Assembly (NCBI GenBank): GCA_028583605.1
Contig: CM053328.1
Location: 2,862,896-2,926,895, forward strand
DNA length: 64,000 bases
Reading direction: 5' to 3'
Origin: Dastarcus helophoroides
Lineage: Eukaryota; Arthropoda; Insecta; Coleoptera; Bothrideridae
Shown here in pieces: positions 21,011-32,160 of the stretch. How positions within the stretch are numbered: position 1 is the first letter of the stretch; every line of letters begins with the position of its first letter. The notes below the pieces were generated by a model. It did not search any database. It was not told where the DNA came from and was given only the letters and a program-made list of their open reading frames with translations. The position numbers were made by a program, and so were the translations under genes.

Positions 21011-21879
21011 ATTCCACCAAACTTATATTTGTTGTATGTCAGGAGAGGGCAAGTGCCCCACCTTGCCCTATTCTACCTACGTCTATGCTTCAAAGTTGAC
21101 TTTAAATTTAAACTGTCGACTTTGTTTCTGAAATTCTTTAAAAGAATCTTTTCCACGTTAAAAGTTCAAATTTGAACTCTCGAGATTAAAATTCCAACTT
21201 TAAATGATAAATCGAAATCGAGGTGAATTTAGTGGGGACAAATTTTACGAATAAAGTCAAAATGTTAAAACAAAGAGAGGCAAAGTTAAAATTTTGTAGT
21301 TAAAATTATAATTTTGAGAAAAAAAAAATGAAAATATCGAAATTTAGAGAATGGAATTAGAAAGTTGAGAAAACATTCCAAGATTCTAAGAAAACAATCA
21401 AAATTATTATTCTTTTAATTTTGGATACTGGGCCAGTGAAATTAGGTTTTTTTTTTGGTGAAATCCCTAATTCTGCAGTTTTTAAGTAAAAATACACATT
21501 ACTAAGCCAGCAGGTTTTTTTTATCCCTGAGTTTTTTAGAATGATTGTTGTTGCTCTTCCCCACCCCCTTCTTAAAGAAAACCTTGCCTATGCTCATGTC
21601 CAAGATATTTCATGAATCGTAGAAATTATGTTTTTTTTTTCATTAAATTGTTTGACATTTTCTTTTCCAAAATTTTTACGTAAAACAGTAGAGCTTAGGC
21701 GGAAAATCAGGCCTTTATTTGATGTTAAGTACCAGTATTCTGAGTTTGCACGGTCTCAGGAGGTGAACTTAATTTTGAGCCCAAAAAAACCGCGAAATTT
21801 TTCCACCCTTTTGCATTTTCCAGTGATACCTCTTAAACAATGCTTCTTACGAAATAAATAGCTATTACAAGAATTGTAG

Positions 21880-23180
21880 AGCATTAAATTCTGGACAACA
21901 TGGATACTCAAAACTTCAAACTTAGTGCAGTGGTATAGCAACAATTGTGGGCCAAAAAGGGGCATTTTTTTTTGGCCTCTTGTATGAAATTCGTTTAAAC
22001 TCGCTTTAGATGCGTACGTAACTTTGAGACAGCTAATCTAATTTAAAAAACTTGTAAAATAAAAGTTGGAGAGAGTTGGAGAGCTGATTACCACTTTCAT
22101 GTCTTGCTTTTGCAGAAATTGAAATACAGGACTTGTCCCCTGAAACCAAGATTTTTCTTGTTTTAAAAATTTTGGTTTAACTTTTTTTTAGAAATTTCGT
22201 GCTTGAATTGAATTTTTCTCGAAGTTTTAGGTTAAAACTCAGTTTTTTTAAATGAATTTTGGATTTTCCTCACTGTTTTAATCGCTCAAAATTTTTAAAC
22301 TCGAAAATTCGAAAAGTTTTTTAAAAATGTTTAGCTTTTGTTGAAACGTCGATTTTTCTCTTATTTGGTGTAACATACATTTTTTCCTTAAATTTCTTCT
22401 TTCTTTTTTTTTCCTTAAATTTCATTTTTAAAATAGAAATAACGGGTTTATTTCGAGGACGTTTTCGCTTTTTTCTCGAAATTTCAAATTCTAAAATCAA
22501 AGTTTGAGAAAACGATAATTTGACGTTGACCAGATTTCAATTTTAACCAGGAAATTTCGACTTTAATCATGAAAGACTTTCTGTTTTAAAAATTTTGGTT
22601 TAACTTTTTTTTTAGAAATTTCGTGTTTGAATTGAATTTTTCTCGAAGTTTTAGGTTAAAATTCAGTTTTTTTAAATGAATTTTGGATTTTCCTCACTGT
22701 TTTAATCGCTCAAAATTTTTAAACTCGAAAATTCGAAGTTTTTTAAAAATGTTTAGCTTTTGTTGAAACTTCAATTTTTCTCTTATTTGGTTTAACATTC
22801 AATTTTTTACATTTTTTCCTTAAATTGTTTCTTACTTACTTTTTTTTCATTAAATGTCATCTTTAGAATAGAAATAAAGGGTTTATTTCGAGGACGTTTT
22901 CGCTTTTTTCTCGAAATTTCAAATTCTAAAATCAAATTTTGAGAAAACGATAATTTGACGTTGACCAGATTTTAATTTTAACCAGGAAATTTCGACTTTA
23001 ATCATAGAAAATGTTCTGCTTTAAAAATTTTGGTTTGACTTTTTTTTGAAATTTCGTGTTTGAATTTAATTTTTCTCGAAGTTTTAGGTTAAAACTCAGT
23101 TTTTTTAAATGAATTTTGGATTTTCCCCACTGTTTTGGTTTAACATTTAATTTTTTAGATTTTTTCCTTAAATTTCTTGC
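21880..23180. repeat. Inverted copy of the 12.2-13.7 kb repeat block
   Basis: The reverse complement matches the landmarks of 12176-13710 in order ('cactgttttaatcgctcaaaa', 'gatttttctcttatttgg', 'cgataatttgacgttgacc'). The distinct 'gcatctaaagcgag' segment is included. Two tandem units are present. Confidence 0.8.
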
Positions 23181-23181
23181 A

Positions 23182-23320
23182 GACAGGACTTGTCCCCTGA
23201 AACCAAGATTTTTCTTGATTTGAGGGGACAAGTCCTGTATTTCAATTTTTAATCTTGCTTGATTTCAGAAGACAAATTCTTTACGTCAATTTTTGAAGAT
23301 AACCAAGGTTTCACCAAATC
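23182..23320. repeat. Fragments of the hammerhead-like repeat body (fold-back)
   Basis: 'acttgtcccctgaaaccaag' is followed at once by its inverted counterpart and then a diverged second body ending 'gaagataaccaagg'. No ribozyme head is present. A similar headless fragment lies near 22110-22160. Confidence 0.7.
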
Positions 23321-23708
23321 GCTCTTGCAACAAAAACAACACGAGAATAAGAAGCAAGACTAGAACAAAAAATTCATGAAATACTAGTTAAGAGAGAAGC
23401 TTCATTTAATTAATAAATAATATTAGTACTTTAGTCGTCTGTACCTTCCAGATTGGTTCGTTTTAAATAAAAGTTTTTATGAAGCGGGTTTGTTTTAGGC
23501 AAATTTTCGTATTAGGCAAGTTTTATTTTAGACGAAAGGTTATATTAAGCAGATTCGTTATAAGCAGACATCACTGTTCTCAGGAAATTTCATCATTTAG
23601 AGCAGGGATGAGCAAAACGTGGCCGGCGGGCCTAAGCTCTATTGTTTTACATAAAAATTTTGGAAAAGAAAATGTCAAACAATTTAATAAAAAAAAACAT
23701 AATTTCTA

Positions 23709-23851
23709 GTTTTTCTCTGAAGATGACAGCTTGGCTGTCGAAACGCGTTAAAGCAACCTTTGTTGTGTTTTTTAATTTTTCTTGGTTTCAGGGGACAAGT
23801 TCTGTGTTTCAATTTTTGAAGATAACCAAGGACCAGTCCGTTCCATCAAAA
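23709..23851 (+). mobile_element. Single 143-bp hammerhead-like retroelement with target-site duplication
   Basis: ATAATTTCTA flanks the unit on both sides (23699-23708 and 23852-23861). The related inverted arm at 21620-21629 has the same site once, so the insertion and its exact ends are directly visible. The unit starts GTTTTTCT. It then has CTGAAGA (23717-23723), a bulged T, the stem II GACAGC-TTG-GCTGTC (23725-23739), GAAA and the palindrome ACGCGT (23743-23748). The body and the 3' end 'ccatcaaaa' follow. Confidence 0.85.
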
Positions 23852-23911
23852 ATAATTTCTACGATTCATGAAATATCTTGGACATGAGCGAAGGCAAGAT
23901 TTTCTTTAAGA

Positions 23912-23931
23912 GGGGGGGGGGGGGGGGGGGG
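23912..23931 (+). repeat. Homopolymer of 20 G
   Basis: An uninterrupted G20 tract in the right arm of the inverted duplication. The partner arm has only a short C-rich stretch near 21560. Either a mutational expansion or an assembly artefact is possible. Confidence 0.9.
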
Positions 23932-24020
23932 CAACAACAAACACTCTAAAAAAACTCGCGGGTAAAAAAGAAAACCTGCTGGCTCAGTAATGTGTATTTT
24001 TACTTAAAAACTACAGAATT

Positions 24021-25160
24021 GGGGATACCGCATTTTCAAGTTAAAGTCAAAATTTTAAAAAATCCTGATTTAATATGATAATATTAATAATATTAAGAAA
24101 AAACCTCTTAGAGAACTTTAAGAAATGTCGAAAAAGTGGAAATGTAAAAGAGACGAAATTTCCAAAAGGAATTTTTTCTAAAAAGAGTTGTGATTTCCAG
24201 AATAAGTCGAATTCAGGTATAAAAAATGCAACTTTAAAAATAATGATTTCAGATTTTTTATTTTATTTCAATTTTGTCATATGTTTGAAATTTTTCAAGA
24301 AATCTTTATTCAAGATTTCCTAAAAATATTCCTCTCAGATTGTTTAAATTTCTATTAAAATTTCGATCCAATTAAAAAAAAATAAACGAATTTAGTGAAA
24401 AAGTCGAAATCTTTGGAAAAAATTCCATTATAAATGAAAATGTCCAGAAGCAGATAAAATTGAATTTTGAGTTGAAGTGGAAAATAACATGAATTTTGGA
24501 CAAGTTGAAATTACCGGGAATAGAATTTAAATCAGTAAAAACAAAGACTTCGAATAAAATCAGGATTTTTGAAAATTACGTTACAAATTACAAAAAAATA
24601 TTAAACTTTCTAGGAAATATTCCAAATTTACAAAAGAATGTCCCATTTTAAGAGGAAAATTTAAAAAGTTCAATAAATCATATTGAAAATAAAAACCTAA
24701 TCTTTCTAAAAAACTCGAGAAATATGCAAAATTAGAAAAAATATTAAAATTTTCAAAGATCTAATTTTGTGAAAAGACGCAATTTTTAAAACAAATTCCA
24801 ACTCTGAGAAAGAAAAATCGCAAGATTCAAAAACATTGTTCTCAAAATTTAAAATTCAGTAAAGATGTTGAATATACAAGAAATCTTTTTCTCGAAATCC
24901 CCAAAAATATTTTTCGCAAAAACAGAAACGTGAACATTTTCAGAACCATAAAACCATTTGATCTAAAAGTCGTAGTTTATTGAAAAAGTCCAAAAGGTAG
25001 GATTTTGAAAACAAAATCGAAATTTCGACAAAGACACATTTTGAGGAACAGCCGAAGTTTAGGTAAAAGACTATTGTGGAAAAATTCGAAATTTTGAAAA
25101 AAAAGACTAATTTACCAAAAGAAAGAAAAAATTTATTGAGATATTAAATGTTTTTTTTTT
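24021..25160. other. AT-rich degenerate repeats, no gene
   Basis: Purine-rich on the plus strand, made of variants of 'gaaattt', 'cgaaat' and 'aaaaagtcg'. ORFs are short and low in complexity. Confidence 0.5.
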
Positions 25161-25395
25161 CAATTTATTTAACATTTCTTCGGCCCAGTTTGGAAATATT
25201 TAAATTTTTATGGTTTGTTGACAATTTTATAAACAGTTTTTGAAATGCGACTACGTGATATTTAAATTTATTGAAAACGTCACTTCATGACAGTTCACGT
25301 AGTCGCATTTCAAAAACTGTTTAGAAAATTGTCAACAAACCATAAAAATTTAAATACTTCCAAACTGGGCCGAAGAAATTATAAATAAATTGAAA
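25161..25395. mobile_element. Fold-back MITE-like element
   Basis: Two arms of about 100 bp (about 25161-25253 and 25294-25395) are near-perfect reverse complements. They include 'ttcggcccagtttggaa', 'tggtttgttgacaatttt' and 'gaaatgcgactacgtga', around a ~40-bp centre. There is no coding capacity. It resembles a non-autonomous DNA transposon; the superfamily is unknown. Confidence 0.8.
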
Positions 25396-26640
25396 AAACC
25401 TAATATTTCCGGTCAATAAGGGTCTACCATGAAGAATAGAAATATTAAATATCGGATATTGAGATAAAAATCAAGATTTCCTGAAAACGGCAAATTTTAG
25501 GGAAACCAGTCAGAATTTCTGAAAAAAATCAGAATTCTAAAAGATAGAAATTTTTAGTAAATGTTCAGAAAAATATCGGAATTTGAAAAAAAAATTCGAG
25601 AAAACTTTGAAATGGACAAAAAATTGTTCAAAGAAAATCAAGTTAAAAAAAAAGTCAAAAAATAATTAATCAAAACCCCAAGAAAAAGACGATATTGTAA
25701 GAGAAATTTTGCACAAAAAAAAACTAAAACTAAAAGATCTAAATTTTGAGGAAAAGCATTTAATCTTAGTGAAACTTCGAAATTCAGAAAAAGTAAATTT
25801 TAAGAGAAAAATCGAATATTTATTTTCTCTGAACTCTCTGCACGAGTCAGAGGAAGACAGGCTCCCTACCTTGCCTCAACAGACGTTTCAGAAAATATCA
25901 AATATTGTGATAACACATCGAAATTTTAACAAACAAGTTGAAACTACCAGAAATTTGGATAAAAAAGAGTTGAAATTTACAAAGAAATTTTTGCCCTTTC
26001 ACAAAAATTTTAAATTTCTAAAAAATATCAATTTCTGTCAAAAGATCAACCAGATTTCGAAAAAAGGCAATTTCAATAAACAAGCTGAAATTTTCAGAAT
26101 CAAAAAAAAAGACGAAATTTTCAGGAAAAGTCGAATTTCGAGAAATGACGAAATTTCAAGAAATGACGAAATTTCAGGAAAAAAACGAGGAACTTTTAAA
26201 TTCAAACTTTTGACAGTCATATTTGATAAAAAAAGGCAAATTTTATAAATAAATACAAAATTTTAAAAGAAAAAGTCAAATTTTGTAAAAAAATATACAA
26301 AATTTGAGAAAAAGGTAGAAGTTTCGAAATGTTTCAAGGAAAGGATGAATTCTGAAGATTTGGAAACTCCTCCAATTGAATACATACAAATTTTCAGTTT
26401 GCTACATGAACTAAGGGGTGCAAGCGCCCCAGCATTCATATTTTTCTCACAAGCGGTCCCCGTAAATTTTTGGCCTTGAATTGGCCCGCTGTAAAAAAAG
26501 GTTGTTTGATTTAGAGAATAAATTTGGGAAATAATGTTCTAAAAGTGAAACGAAAAATCTGTAATTTAGTGGAAATTGTGACCGTCAATTATTTACATTA
26601 AGATTTCTTAGTAATTTTAATTAACAAGTATTATCATGGA
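25396..26640. other. AT-rich degenerate repeats, no gene
   Basis: The ORF at 25709-26248 is a Lys/Phe/Asn-rich reading of the 'cgaaattt' repeat. It has no domain and is not called as a gene. Confidence 0.5.
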
Positions 26641-26644
26641 AGAT

Positions 26645-26870
26645 GCTCGCGGGAATTAATAGGGTTGATTCCTCCAAGGACAAGATTCTTGAGGCATACA
26701 AGACAGTCGGAGGCAGCCTGTGCGGTCCAGCTTGACATAGCGAGGACTTTCGTCTACGAAGAGACTTTTTTCGATATAACTTCCAAGCTATGGAATTCGT
26801 TACTGAAAGGAATTTTCCCCAAAAATTACAACCTATCCTTGTTTAAGAAGGCGGTTTATCGCATATATGT
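26645..26870 (+). pseudogene. C-terminal fragment of a LINE reverse-transcriptase ORF
   Basis: Encodes LIPPRTRFLRHTRQSEAA...QLDIARTFVYEETFFDITSKLWNSL...IFPKNYNLSLFKKAVYR. This pattern (basic His/Arg stretch, then 'R.F.Y..TF....LWNSLP..IF....L..FK') is the usual C-terminus of Jockey/CR1/I-type LINE proteins. It has no upstream RT domain. The reading frame runs on into the 3' repeat below. Confidence 0.7.
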
Positions 26871-27088
26871 AATACTTCTATATGGCGTGTTGTGTATAAT
26901 CGCCACTACAAAATGCGTTGTCAAAAAGGTGAGATGAAAGTATGTCGTACTCTTTGGAGTACAAGCATTTATTCAATTATAGCGGGAACAGATGACAAGA
27001 TGGGCGGGAACACTAATAAATGAATGACAACAAAGATAACTGACGAGAAGCGGGATTGGTTAATAAATTCTGTCCTCCAAAAAGACAA
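26867..27088 (+). repeat. LINE 3' end copy 1 (partner of 31257-31481)
   Basis: A ~220-bp segment beginning 'gtaatacttctatatggcgt' and including 'ctttggagtacaagcattta'. It is nearly identical to 31257-31481 in the same orientation. It follows the RT C-terminus directly and is probably its end plus 3' UTR. Confidence 0.75.
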
Positions 27089-29960
27089 ACATACAGGATC
27101 GGCCAGTACACTATTTCGGTCTGCTTGTCAATGAGAACGACAAAGCAAACTTCTGATATGAGGCAAGACGGAAAGAGAAACTAAATCGGCAGAGATACCA
27201 CATGGTAATTCATTTATGTGTATCTCCTTCATTATGACCGGGATAAATCGCTTCAGCGCTTCTTCGATTTAACAATTGGGAGAATGATAAGGGTACATGT
27301 GTAGCGCACGTCACCTGGCATCGATTGGCATTATTTCTACATGGACTTACGACTGGACCGAATCTGCATTAAATAAATCATCCTCTAGTAATCCGTCCGT
27401 CGCGGGCGTAAGGAGCATACAACGCATACGGGCGGCACTATCGAGGAGGCGGCAATAGGCATGTAGTCGGGGATTTAATCCAAATTAAAAATACTTCAAA
27501 ATCGAATTTTCCGAACTTTTAAACTCAAATATTTCATATTGTTCCTTAAATTGTGACAGTAATCCGAAAATGTTAGTCAAAAATTCGCGGAAAAAACCGA
27601 AGTTTCTAGTTTTTTCAGTTAACACTCAAAAAAAAGTAGAACTTCAAAAAAAAATTTAAAATCTCTTGAAAAAAAAACGAAGTTTTGAGTTTATGCCAAC
27701 AATTTAAGAGAAAAAGTAAAAATTTAAAATAAGAACTCGAAATTTTGTGAAAAAAAAAATTTGTAAAATTTTAAAAATAAAGGAAAAATCTCCCCAAAAA
27801 GACAAACTAGCTTATAAATTTAGTTTTCTTGAAGATAATAAAAAAGTATAAATTTAATACTTAGAATTTAGGAAATAACTTCCAGCAAAAAAAAAAGAAA
27901 TTTTTAGCAAAATGTTTGGATGAAACTCGACAAAAAAGTAAAACATTAAAAAAAAATATTTTAAAAATGTTCGGCACTTTGAGAATAAAATTGAAGATTA
28001 ATCGCGAGTCCAACCGCTACTTTGATACACGCTTCACTATCGGCCAAAAAAAAGTGTTTTCATTAATTTTACATAAAATAGGCCGTTTGTTAATTTATAA
28101 CGTTTCTAAAAATGTGTAAATTCGGTGGTAATTAGTTAATTGTTAAACAAAAGCTACTAACTAAATTCCTTATGTGGAGATCTTATGGCAAGATTAAGTT
28201 GTATACTAATAGGAAAACTTGCAATGTTTTTAACTGTCATAACATTATAATTTAGATATTAAATATACTATCTAAACTATTAAGAAATTTAATTTTTTTT
28301 AGGTTTTTCATGGTTTAAAAAATTAATAATTACGAGATTGATTATAACAATTATAAATATCGCAAAATTACAATAATATTAAGTATAGTTGCCTATAAAA
28401 CCTTAGCGAAAGGAAAAAAAACATATTAGCAACTTTAATAATTATTATTCTACTTGGAATCTAAACGAAAAATCTAAAACTTTATGTAAATCATTTTTTC
28501 CAGCAGATTTTTTTTCTTTTACAGTTTTAGATGATTTGGTCAATTTGTGAAATTTTTGAATTAATATTTAATAACATAATAAAAAAGAATTTTACTTGCT
28601 TTGTTTTTGAAATAATTGCGAAAAACTGGACTGTTTTTTTCAAATCTTTAATTGTTAATAACAGCGGCAATTGTTTATGTGTCGATATTTAGATCCAGAA
28701 ATTCGGACTTTTTTCTCAAAATAAAAAACTATAAATTTCCAGAAAAGATAAAACTTCGAAGAAAATAATTAAAATTAAGCAACATTAGTCGAATAATGTT
28801 GTATAAAATTTTACTTTTTTCTTTGAAATTTGAAGTCTTAATTTCAAATTTTAAAACTGATATTTATCGAATTTAAATACAAACTTTGGTTGCTATTTCT
28901 GCAACTTTGAATTTATAAAGGGATCATTTTGTAAAGAAAGAAAAAATCTGAGAAAAATACACCATTCGTTGAAAATTCAAAAATGTTTAAACAAATTTCT
29001 GGAGTTGAGAAATTTGAGTTTAGACTGAAAATTTTAACAAAAAAAAAGTGTAATTTTCGAGAAAGCATACTTTTTTAAAATATAAATATTCTAGACATTA
29101 CGAATTTTTTCTGAAATTTCATAAGTTATTTAAATTTAAAGATTTTTATTTTTTGACTTAAAATTTTGACCTTTAATTCAAATTTCTAGAAAAAAAAAGG
29201 TTGAATTTTGAAGTCAAAATTTAAACTTTGCATTTCTTAAAATCCAAACTCCAAATTAAAAACAAAACAAAAATATTACATTTCAATCAAGAAAACACTC
29301 AACATTTAGACATTTTTTGGGGTGAAATTGTGAACTTTTTTTGGAAATTCTTTTTTTTTCTCGAAATTTAAACATTAAATTAAAAATGAATTATGAATTT
29401 TCGACTTTAAAGACGAATTTTTTTCAATTTTTAAACTCAATTTTTCAATGTTGTTGCAATTTTAAAATTGCGACAAATATGAGAAAGTGTTACTTTAAAA
29501 ATGTGAGAAAAAATTTGAAATTTTGATAAGAAACTTTCTGAAAAAATCAAAATTTTGGAAAAATTTTAAATCTTATAAAAATAAAAAACCAGAGATTTAG
29601 AGTTAAAACTATTATAATTTTAATATTTTGAGAATACATTTCAAATTCTTTAAGGCACTTTTACTTTCTTATAAAATTCCTAAAGTCGATTTTTTACATT
29701 AAATTCAAACTTTTAATCTTGTTCTTGAAATTCGTTAAGAATGGTTTCTGAAATTTCGATTTTCAATTCGAATTTCCGAATTTTAAGTCAAACTTTCAAA
29801 AATAAGTTAGATTTTTGAATTCAATCATTTTTTTAAATGAAAATTAAAATTTTAATTAGTTTAAATGATTGTCTTGACATTTTAAGAAAAAAAAATGAGA
29901 TTGCGAAAAAAGTCTACATTTTAAGGTCATAATTTTAGAAAAGAGTAGAATTTCGAATAT
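27089..29960. other. Unique then AT-rich intron sequence, no gene
   Basis: 27089-27480 is higher in GC and looks unique. It begins with an inverted copy of the 'gaccgaaatagtgtactggc' motif also found near 30109 and 31222. 27480-29960 is AT-rich and degenerate. No convincing exon or ORF is present. Confidence 0.5.
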
Positions 29961-29964
29961 AAAC

Positions 29965-30140
29965 TCGAAATGCGGACGCATGGGTTCTCATAATTTGATA
30001 AGAGATTCGGTCGAACAGTATTAAATTTATTGAATCGTCCAACAATTTCCACTCTTAACCATCTTCTTACAGAATTCGAGTAATTAATTTGTCTTTACAC
30101 ATCCAGCTGACCGAAATTATGATGTATTGGCCAACTCGGG
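29965..30140 (+). repeat. Subterminal segment shared with 31085-31255
   Basis: A diverged direct repeat. 'gacgcatgg...tcataatttgataag' and 'gaccgaaat...tattggcca' recur at 31085-31255 in the same order, and a third, inverted copy of the end motif lies at 27088-27118. It probably belongs to the mariner-like element whose ORF follows at once. Confidence 0.55.
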
Positions 30141-30785
30141 ATGTTATTGTTATTCGATTCAGAAGAAAAAGTGCCAATTATTAAGTGGTATTTAACCTCC
30201 CAGAGCGGTGAAGAATTCGTTGGGCGATTCGCTTTTTCCTACGAAGATCGACCAATACCTGATGCAAAGACGGTGTTAAATATCGTCCACAAATTTGAAA
30301 AATCGGGATGCATAACAGGTTGTAATAACAAGTGTTGTTTGGAAGCGCGTCAACCTGAATGTAACAGGCCATTATCCGACGAAAGAATGGCTAAGGAGTT
30401 AGCTGTATTGCATTTGTCGAAGCAAAATGAACCTTGTTCTAGTGAACAGATCGCAGAAGAAGTTAATGTGCCATCGCGAACAGTGCGAAATAGAAATGGG
30501 TACAACTGTTATAAAGTTTCTGAAACCCAAGAAATATTTCCTGAAGATCGATACAAACGTCTTGAGTTTTGTGAGTCTATGAGAGAAAAAGTTGATGTCG
30601 ATGGACATTTCTTAACCCACGTACAAGAAAGACCATGTAATTTAGACCATTTACGGGATCGAATTGTAGAAGTCCTAGATAATATTTCTCCTGAGATGTT
30701 GGCACGCGTAAGAACTGAATTTTACGACAGATTAGGTTATTGCGAAACACCAGGAGGGAACATTTTTGAACCACTTATTACATAA
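30141..30785 (+). pseudogene. Mariner-like transposase lacking its catalytic core (open ORF)
   Basis: A 214-residue open frame. Residues 1-75 match the N-terminal HTH region of insect mariner-like transposases (EEKVPIIKWYLTSQSGEEFVGRFAFSYEDRPIPDAKTVLNIVHKFEKSGCI). Residues 85-150 contain the second HTH and linker (MAKELAVLHLSKQNEPCSSEQIAEEVNVPSRTVRN, FPEDRYKRLEFCESM). At about residue 155 the protein jumps to the C-terminal tail (NLDHLRDRIVEVLDNISPEMLARVRTEFYDRLGYC). The whole DDE/D catalytic core is missing, yet the frame stays open through the join. It could bind DNA but not cut it. An internally deleted relic is the simplest reading; a retained DNA-binding repressor is possible. Confidence 0.75.
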
Positions 30786-31256
30786 GCATTTTTTCTTCCA
30801 TTTTTTTGTTGAATCATTTTTTAAGTTTTTAGTTTAGATTGTCATCACACCGGCTGATTATTTTTACACAGAGTTCATTTATCTTTTAGAATTTTTGTTT
30901 TATTTTTCGTGAGACCCGGTTGATTAAAGAAAACAAAATCGTAAAGTATCTGCAATTATTTTCATACTTTTTAGGGTGTAAAATAATTGTAGAATCAATT
31001 AATAGGTAAAGATGTATTTTCCATTTAAAACGACACTCTTTTATCGAGCTCCGATAAGGTTCTGATGCAATATCTACAAGACAGGTGTGCAGTTTGCAGC
31101 GAATGCGTGGTCATGATTTGATAAGCGCGTCTATCGAGCAATATATTGAAACAGTGTAAATCATACCATCCTTCTCTTTCCTTACAAAATTTTGATATGT
31201 TCCTTGTTCTTTACACGTTATAGCAGACCGAAATAGTGTACTGGCCGATACGGTAT
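30786..31256. other. Intron sequence with second subterminal repeat
   Basis: AT-rich DNA to about 31085, then the diverged copy of 29965-30140 that ends with the 'gaccgaaatagtgtactggc' motif at about 31222-31245. No gene. Confidence 0.5.
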
Positions 31257-31545
31257 GTAATACTTCTATATGGCGTGTTGTGTATAATCGCCACTACAAA
31301 ATATGTTGTCAAAAAGGTGAGATGAAAGTATGTCGTACTCTTTGGAGTACAAGCATTTATTCAATTATAGCGGGAACAGATGACAAGATGGGCGGGAACA
31401 CTAATAAATGAATAACAACAAAGATAACTGACGAGAAACGGGATTGGTTAATAAATTCTGTCCTCCAAAAAGACAAACATATATATCCATCGTGCTTTTT
31501 GAACACAATCAAAGGTACAAAACACGCCATATAGAAGTATTACAT
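31257..31545. repeat. LINE 3' end copy 2 with inverted terminal match
   Basis: 31257-31481 copies 26867-27088. At about 31520-31545 the first ~25 bases return in reverse complement (TATGTAATACTTCTATATGG and further). The piece can therefore fold back and looks like a 290-bp element with inverted ends. The right part, read on the minus strand, is another LINE C-terminus (...HLCNTSIWRVLYL). It lies 144 bp from STRAP exon 3. Confidence 0.7.
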
Positions 31546-31688
31546 AGATGGTTTATCGCCATGTATCCTTGTTTCCGCATCCTACTCGTAGTGCTTTGAA
31601 GGCATAATAGAGTTAGCGAGTGGATTAAACTTATTAAAAAAAGCCAAGTTAGCCAGCGAAATCCTTCTTTGCTAGCGAGCCAATGTAC

Positions 31689-31813
31689 CTTTCCTGTTGA
31701 TCTGTCCCAAACTCGCAACGATTTATCATCAGCAACGGACACTAAATGCGTATCATTCCTAAAAAACAAAACGTGCCTTATCCCCCCAGTATGACCACTG
31801 TAAACCTCCGCAC
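31689..31813 (-). CDS. Strap: STRAP exon 3 (WD repeat)
   Basis: A 125-nt exon with acceptor tttttag (plus strand 31814-31815) and donor GTACAT (plus strand 31683-31688). It encodes AEVYSGHTGGIRHVLFFRNDTHLVSVADDKSLRVWDRSTGK, a typical WD40 repeat (GH dipeptide, final WD) of STRAP. The first codon is completed by exon 2. The ORF running beyond the donor is intron sequence. Confidence 0.93.
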
Positions 31814-31866
31814 CTAAAAACAAAAAAAAATTAGCAACTCGTCGATTGATACACGACGTATCTCAC

Positions 31867-32160
31867 TACTCGATTCCGGTTTATTCAAATTGAAGACCTT
31901 AACGAGCTTCTCGTTGCTGCCGGTGACTATGAAGGCGCTATCGCTGGAAAAATTGACGCTTTTGACGATGTGATTGTGTTGGAAGGAGCGCAGCTCCTCG
32001 CCCGTCACAGCGTCCCAAACTTTACAGGTGAAATCGGCGGCGCCGCTCGCCGCCTTCGTCGCGTCGCTGTTCAGTGCTACGCCCCATACCGCCCCCTTGT
32101 GACCTTCGAATGTGCCTATCCAATCCCCGGTGTCACCTTGTCGCAACATTGGTTTCCCAT
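31867..32160 (-). CDS. Strap: STRAP exon 2 (WD repeats 1-3)
   Basis: A 294-nt exon preceded by an acceptor (aatctttcag) and followed by donor GTGAGA. It encodes DGKPMLRQGDTGDWIGTFEG, HKGAVWGVALNSDATKAASGAADFTCKVWD, and KHIVK-like NHIVKSVNFSSDSAFIVTG. The DGKPMLRQGDTGDW stretch is diagnostic of STRAP. The exon is separated from exon 3 by an intron of only 53 bp, in contrast to the 10- and 13-kb introns on either side. Confidence 0.95.

Larger units (their letters stand above)
21460..24020. repeat. Inverted duplication around 22.6 kb
   Basis: The segment 21460-21705 is repeated in reverse complement at 23625-24020. The right arm is longer because it carries an inserted hammerhead-like repeat (23709-23851) and a G tract. 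The part between the arms includes 21880-23180, itself an inverted copy of 12176-13710. Confidence 0.8.
18461..31688 (-). other. STRAP intron 3 (13.2 kb, repeat-filled)
   Basis: The donor GTACAT follows exon 3 (31688) and the acceptor lies at 18461. It contains a Jockey-like LINE fragment, a hammerhead-like repeat cluster, a large inverted duplication, a fold-back MITE, a LINE 3' fragment, and a deleted mariner ORF. AT-rich DNA without genes fills 24020-25160, 25400-26640 and 27480-29960. Confidence 0.85.

Noticed and set aside
31509..31688. Continuation of the STRAP exon 3 frame beyond DRSTGK
   Set aside because: A GT donor follows directly, the residues (VHWLASKEGFRW...) do not resemble STRAP, and exon 4 continues the homology in phase.
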